Source: JBOHCT01 sp050699055 (GTDB lineage Bacteria > Actinomycetota > Actinomycetes > Streptosporangiales > JBOHCT01). From it: a stretch of DNA of 13,971 nt. The position numbers were made by a program, and so were the translations under genes. Shown one piece after another: positions 1-5,971 of this stretch (positions are counted from its first letter, which is position 1; each line of letters starts with the position of its first letter). Where the stretch lies: NCBI GenBank assembly GCA_050699055.1, contig JBOHCT010000113.1, positions 1 to 13,971 on the forward strand. Reading direction: 5' to 3'. Under the pieces are notes generated by a model. That model did no database searches. It worked only from the letters and a program-made list of their open reading frames with translations, and was not told the DNA's origin.

Positions 1-2
1 GT

Positions 3-227
3 ATCGCTCCCGGCGGGCTCGCCGACCTCGTCGCCGTGCGCCTCGACTCGCCCCGGCTCGCCGGGGCGACCGACGACGATCTCCTCGCCGGCGTGGTGTA
101 CGCGGCGACAGCGGCGGACGTCTCCCATGTGGTGGTGGAGGGCGAGCTGGTCGTGGCCGACGGGGTGCACCAGCGGGTTGAGGACGTGTCCGGCGCGCTC
201 AGCAGGGCCGTCCACGCTGTCATCTGA
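3..227 (+). CDS. hutF: C-terminal end of an amidohydrolase, probably formimidoylglutamate deiminase (partial)
   Basis: The frame is open from the left edge and ends at TGA 225-227, leaving the last ~74 residues. The tail shows the usual end of amidohydrolase-superfamily enzymes: a GGLADLVAVRLDS strand, which is the small beta-sandwich returning after the barrel, then VVYAATAADVSHVVVEGELVV, in which the gene product's second beta-hairpin carries the typical V.G..V..DG.H ending. This wording resembles actinobacterial formimidoylglutamate deiminase, which releases ammonia from N-formimidoyl-L-glutamate in histidine breakdown. The metal-binding and catalytic residues lie upstream of the window, so the substrate cannot be confirmed; another deaminase or hydrolase of the same superfamily remains possible. 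The next gene starts about 200 bases downstream behind its own operator, so it is probably a separate transcription unit. Confidence 0.6.
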   Translation: MAPGGLADLVAVRLDSPRLAGATDDDLLAGVVYAATAADVSHVVVEGELVVADGVHQRVEDVSGALSRAVHAVI

Positions 228-333
228 CGATCATGTTTGCCTGGCCGGTGACGGCCGAACCACGGATCTCGGGCGTCGATCCCGTCATGCACCACGCACA
301 GGTGACCGCGGGCCCTCTGGCGCTCCTCGGGAG

Positions 334-352
334 GGGGAGGGTCCCGCTCCCC
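334..352 (+). terminator. weak hairpin after the amidohydrolase gene
   Basis: GGGGAG (334-339) can pair with CTCCCC (347-352) around a 7-base loop, with no T-run. It lies between the amidohydrolase stop and the next operator, where a terminator is expected, but a 6-bp G/C stem is easy to find by chance in DNA this GC-rich. The rest of 228-386 shows nothing recognisable. Confidence 0.25.
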
Positions 353-386
353 GGGTGAGTCCCGCGCCTCCGCGCAAGGGCCGATC

Positions 387-427
387 TCAATCAATCGATT
401 GACTGAGGCGGGGCCCTGTGGTCCGAT
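387..427 (+). promoter_or_regulatory. TetR operator palindrome and overlapping promoter
   Basis: Bases 387-406 read TCAATCAATCGATTGACTGA, a 20-bp inverted repeat with a single mismatched pair. It is conspicuously AT-rich against its surroundings, as expected of a TetR-family operator. A candidate -35 TTGACT (399-404) lies inside its right half and a candidate -10 TCCGAT (422-427) follows after 17 bases. Transcription would start about base 434, exactly at the GTG chosen for the regulator, suggesting a leaderless mRNA. A repressor bound here would cover the -35, consistent with autorepression of the operon. The palindrome is seen directly; promoter elements and the bound protein are inferred. 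Confidence 0.7.
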
Positions 428-433
428 GGGCGG

Positions 434-1117
434 GTGTCAGCGCGAGTCCCAGTGTCGCCCGCCCCCGACCAGCGGGTCACCAGCAGCAGGCGCCGCATCC
501 TCGACGTGGCCGGCGAGCTGTTCGCCGCCTACGGGTACGAAGGGGTGTCGACCCGCCAGATCGCGGCGGGGGCGGGGCTCAACATCGCGACGGTCGCCCA
601 CCACGTCGGCGGCAAGCGGGACCTCTATCTGGCTGTCCTGGAAGAGTTCCACGATCGCGAGCGGGCGGTGTTCGAACACGCGCTCGCTGCGTTGCCTGAC
701 CCGCTGCCCGCCGGTCCCGCCGCCCGGCGCGACGCCCTCCTGTCCGTCCTCGACGCCTACCTCGACTTCTGCCTCGCCACCCCGCAGGTTCCCGCGCTGT
801 GGATGCGCCGCTGGCTGTCCGACGCCGACGACGTACGGAGCGTCGAACGCGCATACGCCGCCCCGCTGTACCGGATGCTCGAGCGGGTGCTCGCGGAGGC
901 GTGCGTCGACGCCGACCCGCATCTGGCACTGCGCACGGTCGTCTGGACCATCTACGGCTACTGCACCGGCGGCGTCCTCGACGTGCGCGGCGAGCGCGTC
1001 GCCCCGACCGACCCGGCGGCGCGCCGGGCTTTCCGGGCCCATCTGCGGACACTAGTGGCACGGATGCTTGGCTTCCCGGATCCTGACATGTCGGGCGTGC
1101 CGGATCCGGAGACGTGA
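434..1117 (+). CDS. TetR/AcrR-family transcriptional regulator
   Basis: A 227-residue cytoplasmic DNA-binding regulator. Residues ~19-65 form the TetR N-terminal helix-turn-helix (RRRILDVAGELFAAYGYEG, then STRQIAAGAGLNIATVAHHV and GGKRDLYLAVL). The remaining ~160 helical residues form the ligand-binding and dimerisation half, which is too variable to indicate the ligand. The GTG at 434 has no Shine-Dalgarno sequence but sits where transcription from the preceding promoter should begin, so a leaderless start is proposed; GTG 452 is an in-frame alternative that keeps the whole HTH. The stop overlaps the transporter start (TGATG), so the two are probably one operon. The regulator most likely represses the whole three-gene unit through the upstream palindrome and responds to the substrate of the transporter or enzyme. 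Family assignment is secure; ligand unknown. Confidence 0.9.
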   Translation: MSARVPVSPAPDQRVTSSRRRILDVAGELFAAYGYEGVSTRQIAAGAGLNIATVAHHVGGKRDLYLAVLEEFHDRERAVFEHALAALPDPLPAGPAARRDALLSVLDAYLDFCLATPQVPALWMRRWLSDADDVRSVERAYAAPLYRMLERVLAEACVDADPHLALRTVVWTIYGYCTGGVLDVRGERVAPTDPAARRAFRAHLRTLVARMLGFPDPDMSGVPDPET

Positions 1118-2502
1118 TGGGCGGGGCCGGCGCGGAAGGGCTCCTTACCGCCGGGGCCCGAGGCCTGCCGCGCCGCCTGCTCGCCGGCTATGCCGTGGGA
1201 TCGCTGGGCACGGCCGCGTTCGCGACGGTGCCCGGGCTGCTGCTGCTGTACTACCTGACAGACGTCCTCGCCGTCCCCGCCGCGGTCGCGAGCGTGGTGC
1301 TGTTCGTGGCGAAGGCCTGGGACGTCGTCGCCAACCCGCTGATCGGCACGCTGAGCGACCGGAGCGCGCAGCGGCGGGGCACCCGGGCGCGGTACCTCTT
1401 CGCCGGCGGGGTCCTGCTTCCGCCGCTGTTCGCGCTGTTGTTCGCGGTGCCCCGTCTCTCGTCCCCCGCCGCCGCGGCGTACGTCGGCGGGGTCTTCGTC
1501 GTGGCCGCGACGGCGTACGCCCTGTACCAGGTGCCGTACATCGCGCTGCCCGCGGAGATGACCGAGGAACCCGCCGAGCGGACGAGGATCATGGCGTACC
1601 GGATGGTCCTGCTGTCCGTGGGCATCCTGGTCGCGGGCGGGGGTGCTCCCGCCATCGTGGCGGCGACCGGCCACGGGCGCTCCGGGTACGCCGTGATGGG
1701 ACTCGCGATGGCGGCGTTCATCGCGGTCGGCATGCTCGGTAGCGCGGTCGCCGTGCGGCGGGTCCCCGCCCATCCGCACGCCGCCCACGGCCTGTCGTTC
1801 GCCGCCCAGCTGCGGCTGGCCCGGGGCAACCGGCCGTTCTTCGTGCTCTTCGGCGTGTACGTCGTCCAGGCTCTGGTGGTCGGGATCATGCTGGCCGGTG
1901 AGCCGTACGTCGCCGCGTACCGACTGGGCGACCCTGACCTTACGACCGTGCTGTTCGTCGCGCTGATCGCACCGGCGGTCGTGGTGATACCCGGCTGGTC
2001 GGCGTTCGGTCGGCGCGTCGGCAAGAGGGCCGGACTGGTCACGGCGTCCGCGGTGTTCGGGCTGGCGGCACTCAGCCTCTCGCTCACCCTGACGCCGGGT
2101 CATCTGTGGATGGTCGGCGGACAGTTCGCCGTCCTCGGCGTCTGCTACGCGGGCATGCAGCTGTTCGCGCTGTCAATGCTGCCGGACGCGATCGCCGCCG
2201 ACGAAGGGCGGTCCGGGCGCCGCCAGGCCGGCGCGTTCAGCGGGGTGTGGACGGGCGGGGAGACCGTGGCCATGGCGCTCGGCCCGGCGGTGTACGGTGC
2301 GGTGCTCGTCGCGTCGTCGTTCGTGTCGTCGTCGCCGAGCCATCCGGTCACCCAGCCGGCGAGCGCGATCACCGGGGTCCTCATCGGGTTCACCGTCATC
2401 CCGGGTGTGCTGTTGCTGGCCAGCCTGCCGTTCCTGCGCTTCTACCGGGTGGCGCTGCCGGAGCGACCGATCATCGACGCCGAGGAGGTGGCCGACCCGT
2501 GA
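1117..2502 (+). CDS. MFS_2 / GPH-type major facilitator transporter
   Basis: A 461-residue inner-membrane protein with about twelve hydrophobic segments. Residues ~62-85 (LFVAKAWDVVANPLIGTLSDR) match the signature of the glycoside-pentoside-hexuronide:cation symporters (MelB-like, MFS_2), as does the cytoplasmic loop MTEEPAERTRIMAYRM. Of the two cation-site aspartates in MelB (D55 and D59, WDxxxDP), the first is present (D69) while the second is Asn (N73), so cation coupling may differ. ATG 1117 is chosen because GGAG (1108-1111) is 5 bases upstream; GTG 1114 would be too close. It overlaps the tetR stop and its own end overlaps the PLP enzyme start, implying translational coupling. Substrate is unknown: besides sugars, MFS_2 includes eukaryotic lipid carriers (MFSD2A, MFSD2B), which matters given the lyase-like neighbour. 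The family call is firm, the substrate is not. Confidence 0.85.
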   Translation: MGGAGAEGLLTAGARGLPRRLLAGYAVGSLGTAAFATVPGLLLLYYLTDVLAVPAAVASVVLFVAKAWDVVANPLIGTLSDRSAQRRGTRARYLFAGGVLLPPLFALLFAVPRLSSPAAAAYVGGVFVVAATAYALYQVPYIALPAEMTEEPAERTRIMAYRMVLLSVGILVAGGGAPAIVAATGHGRSGYAVMGLAMAAFIAVGMLGSAVAVRRVPAHPHAAHGLSFAAQLRLARGNRPFFVLFGVYVVQALVVGIMLAGEPYVAAYRLGDPDLTTVLFVALIAPAVVVIPGWSAFGRRVGKRAGLVTASAVFGLAALSLSLTLTPGHLWMVGGQFAVLGVCYAGMQLFALSMLPDAIAADEGRSGRRQAGAFSGVWTGGETVAMALGPAVYGAVLVASSFVSSSPSHPVTQPASAITGVLIGFTVIPGVLLLASLPFLRFYRVALPERPIIDAEEVADP

Positions 2503-4004
2503 CGATTCCCTCTCGTGCGCTGGACCGCGAGACCGTCCTCGCCACGCTGCGCGCGTACGCGCGAGACGACGTGCCCACCCATGGCGGCAGGACGTTCGCG
2601 TACGTCTATGACGCCGGCACACCCGACGTCGACGAGACGGCGCGGGAGGCGGCGGGGATGTTCCTGTGGCACAACGGGCTCGACCCGACCGCGTTCCCCA
2701 GCCTGCTGCGGCTGGAGAACGAGATCGTCGGCATGCTGGCCGGCCACCTCGGCGGCGGCCCGGGTACTGCCGCACCGGAGGCGTGTGGCACTGTCACCTC
2801 GGGGGGAACGGAGTCGTGCCTGCTCGCCGTCAAGAGCGCCCGCGACCGGCGTCCCCGGCTCGACGGGCCGGAGATGGTGCTGCCGGCGACCGCGCATCCC
2901 GCTTTCCACAAGGCCGCGCACCTGTTCGGCGTACGCCCGGTCGTGACGCCCATCGACCCCGAGTCGCTGCGGGCTGACGCGGAGGCCATGGCCTCCGCCA
3001 TCACGGAGCGCACGGTACTGGTCGTCGCCAGCGCCCCGTCGTACGCGCACGGCGTCGTCGATCCGGTGCGGGAGATCGCATCCGCGGCGTCGGCGCGGGG
3101 CGTCCTGTGCCACGTCGACGCCTGTGTCGGCGGCTTCGTGCTGCCGTACCTGCGCAGGTTGGGCCGCGGCGTCCCCGATTTCGACCTCAGCGTGCCGGGC
3201 GTGACCTCGATCGCGGCCGATCTGCACAAGTACGCGTACACGCCGAAAGGCGCATCGGCGCTGCTCTACCACGACCCCGCGCTGCGGGCACACCAGATGT
3301 GGGGGTACGCGGCCTGGCCCGGCTACACGGTGGTGAACGCCACCCTGCAGGGCACGAAGTCGGGCGCCCCGCTCGCGGCCGCCTGGGCGACGTTGCGGGG
3401 GCACGGCGATGATGGGTACTTGGAGCTCGCGCGCCGGGCGTGGGAGGCGAGCCGGCGGCTGCGGGCGGGCATCGCGGATCTGTCCGGGCTACGCGTGCTC
3501 GGGGATCCGGACATGACCCTGCTGGCCCTCGCCGGCGAGCGGGGCGTGGACGTGTACGCGCTGGCGGACCTGATGCGAGAGCGGGGCTGGTATCTGCAGC
3601 CGCAACCCGCCAGGTTGGGGCTGTCACCAACCCTGCACCTGACCGTCGGCGCCGCCACCCTCCCGCTCGTCGACGACCTCCTCGGCGAGCTGGCGCTGGC
3701 CGTGGAGGAAGCTCGGGCGACGCCCGGGCAGGACGTGTCCGAGCTGGCAAGGATGCTGCGGGAAACGGATCCGACGGCGCTGACCCCGCGGATGGTACGG
3801 GACCTGCTGGCGCGGCTCACCAGAGACGGCGACGGGCCCGACGGGGCGGGTGCGGCTCCGTCAGGGCCGCCGACACGGATGGCGGACGTCAACCGTCTGC
3901 TCGACGCGCTCCCCTCTCAGACAGTCTCGGCGCTGTTCGTGGCGGTGCTGAACGCGCTGTACGAGCCCACATCCCCGACAGAGGACTCCTCTAGACGCGC
4001 CTGA
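2499..4004 (+). CDS. PLP-dependent enzyme, sphingosine-1-phosphate lyase / group II decarboxylase-like
   Basis: A 501-residue fold-type I pyridoxal-phosphate enzyme, predicted soluble. Visible motifs are a phosphate-binding segment TSGGTES (~101-106), His134 in ATAHPAFHKAA (the cofactor-stacking His), Asp207 in HVDACVGGF (contacts the pyridine nitrogen) and Lys244 in ADLHKYAYTPKG, the Schiff-base lysine. The HKY.Y.PKG context and the LHNxFPSLxxLENEI-like start resemble sphingosine-1-phosphate lyases more than glutamate or aromatic decarboxylases. In that family the C2-C3 bond of a phosphorylated amino-alcohol is cleaved to an aldehyde and phosphoethanolamine. About 100 residues after ~400, including a Pro/Gly-rich linker, are an unassigned extension. 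GTG 2499 overlaps the transporter stop (GTGA), with AGGAGG at 2483-2488. The 3' end overlaps the convergent lexA by 14 bases. Substrate is inferred only; an amino-acid decarboxylase or aldolase-type lyase is possible. Confidence 0.75.
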   Translation: MTIPSRALDRETVLATLRAYARDDVPTHGGRTFAYVYDAGTPDVDETAREAAGMFLWHNGLDPTAFPSLLRLENEIVGMLAGHLGGGPGTAAPEACGTVTSGGTESCLLAVKSARDRRPRLDGPEMVLPATAHPAFHKAAHLFGVRPVVTPIDPESLRADAEAMASAITERTVLVVASAPSYAHGVVDPVREIASAASARGVLCHVDACVGGFVLPYLRRLGRGVPDFDLSVPGVTSIAADLHKYAYTPKGASALLYHDPALRAHQMWGYAAWPGYTVVNATLQGTKSGAPLAAAWATLRGHGDDGYLELARRAWEASRRLRAGIADLSGLRVLGDPDMTLLALAGERGVDVYALADLMRERGWYLQPQPARLGLSPTLHLTVGAATLPLVDDLLGELALAVEEARATPGQDVSELARMLRETDPTALTPRMVRDLLARLTRDGDGPDGAGAAPSGPPTRMADVNRLLDALPSQTVSALFVAVLNALYEPTSPTEDSSRRA

Positions 4005-4686
4005 GCACCGCGACGACCTTGCCGAGGATGGTGGCCTCCTCGCCTGGGATCGCATCGTAGGCGGGGTTGTGCGGCACGAGCCATACCTTGCCGTCGCGCG
4101 GCTTGAACGTCTTGACCGTGGCCTCGCCCTCGATCATCGCCGCGACGATGTCGCCGGACTCGGCCACCGGCTGCTGGCGCACGACGACCCAGTCGCCGTC
4201 CGCGATCGCGGCGTCGATCATCGAGTCGCCGACGACGCTGAGCAGAAACAGGCTGCCCTCGCCGACCAGCTGCTTGGGCAGCGGAAAGACATCCTCGATC
4301 GCCTCCTCGGCGAGGATCGGCCCGCCGGCGGCGATCCGGCCGACCAGCGGGACATACGCCGCGGCCGGCCGCGCGTCGCCGCTGCCGGTCTCGTCGGGTG
4401 GCTCCGCGGACACGGCCGCCTCGCCTGGCATCCGGACCTCGACGGCCCGGGGACGGTTGGGGTCACGGCGCAGATATCCCTTGCGCTGGAGCGCCGCGAG
4501 CTGATGGGACACGCTCGACGTGCTGGTGAGCCCGACGGCCTCACCGATCTCACGCATCGAGGGGGGATAGCCGCGGCGTTCGACCGAGTCGCGGATCACC
4601 TCGAGCACCCCACGCTGGCGCGGGGTGAGACCACTCGCGTCGTGCGGGCCGTCGGTCACCTCGGGTGTGTGCGCCTGTCCGGCCAC
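3991..4686 (-). CDS. lexA: LexA repressor, SOS regulator
   Basis: A 231-residue LexA. The N-terminal winged helix-turn-helix (~18-82) has the family sequence LTPRQRGVLEVI, PPSMREIGEAVGL and SVSHQLAALQRKGYLRRD. The C-terminal S24 autoprotease domain shows the self-cleavage bond Ala120-Gly121 in GRIAAGGP, nucleophile Ser155 in VVGDSM, and general base Lys192 in ATVKTFKP. When RecA filaments form after DNA damage, LexA cuts itself and SOS genes are released. The GTG start (4684-4686) is supported by a strong AGGAGGG a few bases upstream. A Pro/Ala/Glu-rich hinge (~88-110) is longer than in E. coli LexA (202 aa), as is usual in actinobacteria. A LexA box overlaps the promoter, so it is autoregulated. 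It is divergent from the LysM gene and converges with the PLP gene (14-base overlap). Confidence 0.97.
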   Translation of the reverse strand: MAGQAHTPEVTDGPHDASGLTPRQRGVLEVIRDSVERRGYPPSMREIGEAVGLTSTSSVSHQLAALQRKGYLRRDPNRPRAVEVRMPGEAAVSAEPPDETGSGDARPAAAYVPLVGRIAAGGPILAEEAIEDVFPLPKQLVGEGSLFLLSVVGDSMIDAAIADGDWVVVRQQPVAESGDIVAAMIEGEATVKTFKPRDGKVWLVPHNPAYDAIPGEEATILGKVVAVLRRV

Positions 4687-4722
4687 GATGTCCCTCCTCT
4701 GCCCTCGTCCGTGTCACACGGA

Positions 4723-4763
4723 ACGTTAGCCGCTCATGGTCGTCCGATCAAACATGTGTTCGA
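4723..4763 (-). promoter_or_regulatory. lexA promoter with overlapping LexA box
   Basis: On the minus strand a -35 TTGATC (4746-4751), 17-base spacer and -10 TAACGT (4723-4728) precede lexA. Bases 4748-4763 read TCAAACATGTGTTCGA, one mismatch from the actinobacterial LexA box TCGAAC-N4-GTTCGA. It overlaps the -35, as expected for autorepression. The mismatch suggests weaker binding than the perfect box in front of the LysM gene, which would let lexA keep a basal level. Confidence 0.75.
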
Positions 4764-4789
4764 AACGTGTCGCGCGGGTCGCTCGCGTT

Positions 4790-4814
4790 TTGTCGGTGGG
4801 GTGAGGTACAAAGT
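4790..4814 (+). promoter_or_regulatory. RecA-independent DNA-damage promoter (PafBC-type motif) for the LysM gene
   Basis: TTGTCGGTG (4790-4798) matches exactly the -35-side consensus TTGTCRGTG of the mycobacterial RecA-independent damage promoters now attributed to PafBC. Eight bases later comes TACAAA (4807-4812), where the consensus is TANNNT, so there is one mismatch. The expected start is about 4818-4820. Motif and spacing are seen directly; PafBC control is inferred from the published consensus. Confidence 0.65.
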
Positions 4815-4829
4815 CGTACATGCGTTCGA

Positions 4830-4845
4830 TCGAACTCGTGTTCGA
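4830..4845 (+). promoter_or_regulatory. perfect LexA (SOS) box upstream of the LysM gene
   Basis: TCGAACTCGTGTTCGA matches TCGAAC-N4-GTTCGA without mismatch. A further half-site GTTCGA (4824-4829) abuts it, making the 12-bp palindrome GTTCGATCGAAC (4824-4835). The box lies just downstream of the predicted transcription start and 16 bases before the LysM start codon, so bound LexA would block transcript initiation or elongation. Confidence 0.9.
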
Positions 4846-4861
4846 CGCTCAGGAGGTTTCC

Positions 4862-5221
4862 ATGGTCACCGACGGCCACACCCGCCCTCGACGCGCGCCC
4901 TCCCAGACGCCGCTTCGCCTCACTCGGCGGGGGCGGGCGGTTGTGGTAGCCAGTCTGGTCGCCGCGGCGCTCGCCGCGTTCTTGCTGGGGGCGTGGCAGG
5001 CACGCGCCTCTGTCGGGGACGACCCCCCGGCCAGCGGCGCTCCGCACTCTGGTCACGTCGTCGTCGTGAGACCGGGCCAGACGCTGTGGGAGATCGCGGC
5101 GCGGCACGATCCGGACGGCGATCCGCGCGTGACCGTTCAGCGCATCATCGACTTCAACGGCTTGCGCGGCGCGTGGGTGCGAGAGGGGCAGCGCCTTCGC
5201 GTGCCGCCCCAGAGGGGATAA
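4862..5221 (+). CDS. SOS-induced membrane LysM protein, ChiZ/DivS-like cell-division suppressor
   Basis: A 119-residue protein with a basic cytoplasmic N-terminus, one transmembrane helix (~26-45, AVVVASLVAAALAAFLLGAW), a short extracytoplasmic linker, and a LysM peptidoglycan-binding domain (~65-115, with VVVRPGQTLWEIAARH at its start and LRVP at its end). ATG 4862 is chosen because AGGAGG (4851-4856) is 5 bases upstream; the earlier in-frame ATG 4820 would put coding sequence across the LexA box. Size, topology, position divergent from lexA and upstream of nrdR, and the perfect SOS box match M. tuberculosis Rv2719c (ChiZ) and, functionally, corynebacterial DivS, which delay division during DNA damage. 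Function here is inferred from that synteny. It appears to have both LexA and PafBC-type control. No hydrolase domain is visible, so any wall-cutting activity is doubtful. Confidence 0.85.
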   Translation: MVTDGHTRPRRAPSQTPLRLTRRGRAVVVASLVAAALAAFLLGAWQARASVGDDPPASGAPHSGHVVVVRPGQTLWEIAARHDPDGDPRVTVQRIIDFNGLRGAWVREGQRLRVPPQRG

Positions 5222-5231
5222 CGGGGTCGAC

Positions 5232-5244
5232 ACGCCGGGGGCGT
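5232..5244 (+). terminator. weak hairpin after the LysM gene
   Basis: ACGCC (5232-5236) can pair with GGCGT (5240-5244) around GGG just after the LysM stop, with no T-run. Five base pairs is marginal. Between here and the nrdR promoter (5245-5286) nothing else is recognised. Confidence 0.2.
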
Positions 5245-5286
5245 CGGGGTTGACCTTGATGTTCTCTGTCCGAGCGATCCCTCCGC

Positions 5287-5367
5287 TTGCGCATGCCTGG
5301 TGTGTGATCTAGCCTGTAGACACAAGATGTAGTAGTTACGCAGATGTAGTTTCCCTATGCATTGTGT
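5287..5367 (+). promoter_or_regulatory. nrdRJ promoter with tandem NrdR boxes
   Basis: A candidate -35 TTGCGC (5287-5292) and -10 TAGCCT (5310-5315) are 17 bases apart. Downstream lie two 16-bp sites resembling the NrdR box (acaCwAtATaTwGtgt): ACACAAGATGTAGTAG (5320-5335) and TCCCTATGCATTGTGT (5352-5367), each 12 of 16 by eye. Their centres are 32 bp apart, about three helical turns, with a 16-bp gap, which is the arrangement known for NrdR operators. The stretch is clearly AT-richer than its surroundings. Both sites are downstream of the promoter, so NrdR would repress its own operon when dATP/ATP levels signal sufficient deoxynucleotides. Confidence 0.7.
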
Positions 5368-5427
5368 TGTGCCGTGAGGCGCCCGTCATGAGTACGTTCG
5401 AATGTCCGACGCGGAAGGAGAGTTCGG

Positions 5428-5892
5428 GTGCACTGTCCGTTCTGCCGTCATCCGGACAGCCGTGTCGTGGACAGCCGCGCGACCGACGACGGGAAGGCCA
5501 TCCGGCGTCGCCGCCAGTGCCCGAGCTGCGGGCGGCGGTTCACGACGCTGGAGACCGCTGCCCTCATGGTCGTTAAACGCAGCGGGGTGATCGAGCCGTT
5601 CTCCCGCGACAAGATCATCACGGGGGTGCGCAAGGCGTGTCAGGGACGTCCCGTCGACGAGGACGCGCTCGCGCTGTTGGCCCAGCGCGTGGAGGAGCGC
5701 GTCCGGGCCGGCGGATCCTCGGTGGAGGTGCCGTCCGACGAGGTCGGCAAGGCGATCCTCGGGCCGCTGCGCGAGCTCGACGAGGTGGGCTATATCCGGT
5801 TCGCCTCCGTCTACGGGAGCTTCGACTCGTTGGAGGACTTCGATAAGGAGATCGCGCGGCTGCGCGCGGAGCGGAGAGGTGCGGGCCGGTGA
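5428..5892 (+). CDS. nrdR: transcriptional repressor NrdR
   Basis: A 154-residue regulator of ribonucleotide reductase genes with the normal family length. The N-terminal zinc ribbon has Cys3, Cys6 (MHCPFC) and Cys31, Cys34 (CPSC) followed by GRRFTTLE. An ATP-cone domain (~46-136) begins VVKRSGVIEPFSRDKI and contains the ending YIRFASVYGSF. NrdR binds ATP or dATP in the cone and changes oligomeric state, repressing nrd operons when dATP is abundant. The GTG start is supported by GGAAGGAG (5413-5420) 7 bases upstream and by the invariant MHCPFC start. nrdJ follows 79 bases downstream in the same orientation with no obvious terminator between, so the two are probably co-transcribed and controlled by the upstream NrdR boxes. 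Confidence 0.97.
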   Translation: MHCPFCRHPDSRVVDSRATDDGKAIRRRRQCPSCGRRFTTLETAALMVVKRSGVIEPFSRDKIITGVRKACQGRPVDEDALALLAQRVEERVRAGGSSVEVPSDEVGKAILGPLRELDEVGYIRFASVYGSFDSLEDFDKEIARLRAERRGAGR

Positions 5893-5971
5893 GGTGTAGG
5901 TGAACGGAGCACGAGGCCGCCGGGGGATTCGCCGGCATAACGACGCTGTTGGGACTCAGGAGGGGGAAACG

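Noticed and set aside
958..2103. Open frame of 381 codons opposite tetR and the transporter gene
   Set aside because: Low-complexity Arg/Gln/His/Gly-rich translation typical of an antisense shadow; the plus strand has clear TetR and MFS_2 signatures.
4820..4861. Earlier ATG 4820 for the LysM gene
   Set aside because: It would make the LexA box coding, lies about at the predicted transcript start without a ribosome-binding site, and ATG 4862 has AGGAGG five bases upstream.
5391..5409. Possible third LexA box before nrdR (GTTCGAAT)
   Set aside because: Only one half-site is present; no TCGAAC-N4-GTTCGA arrangement, so SOS control of nrdR is not supported.
5900..5971. Longer nrdJ start at GTG 5900 (24 extra residues)
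   Set aside because: No ribosome-binding site precedes it, the added residues are not like NrdJ N-termini, and ATG 5972 has AGGAGGGGG at ideal spacing.
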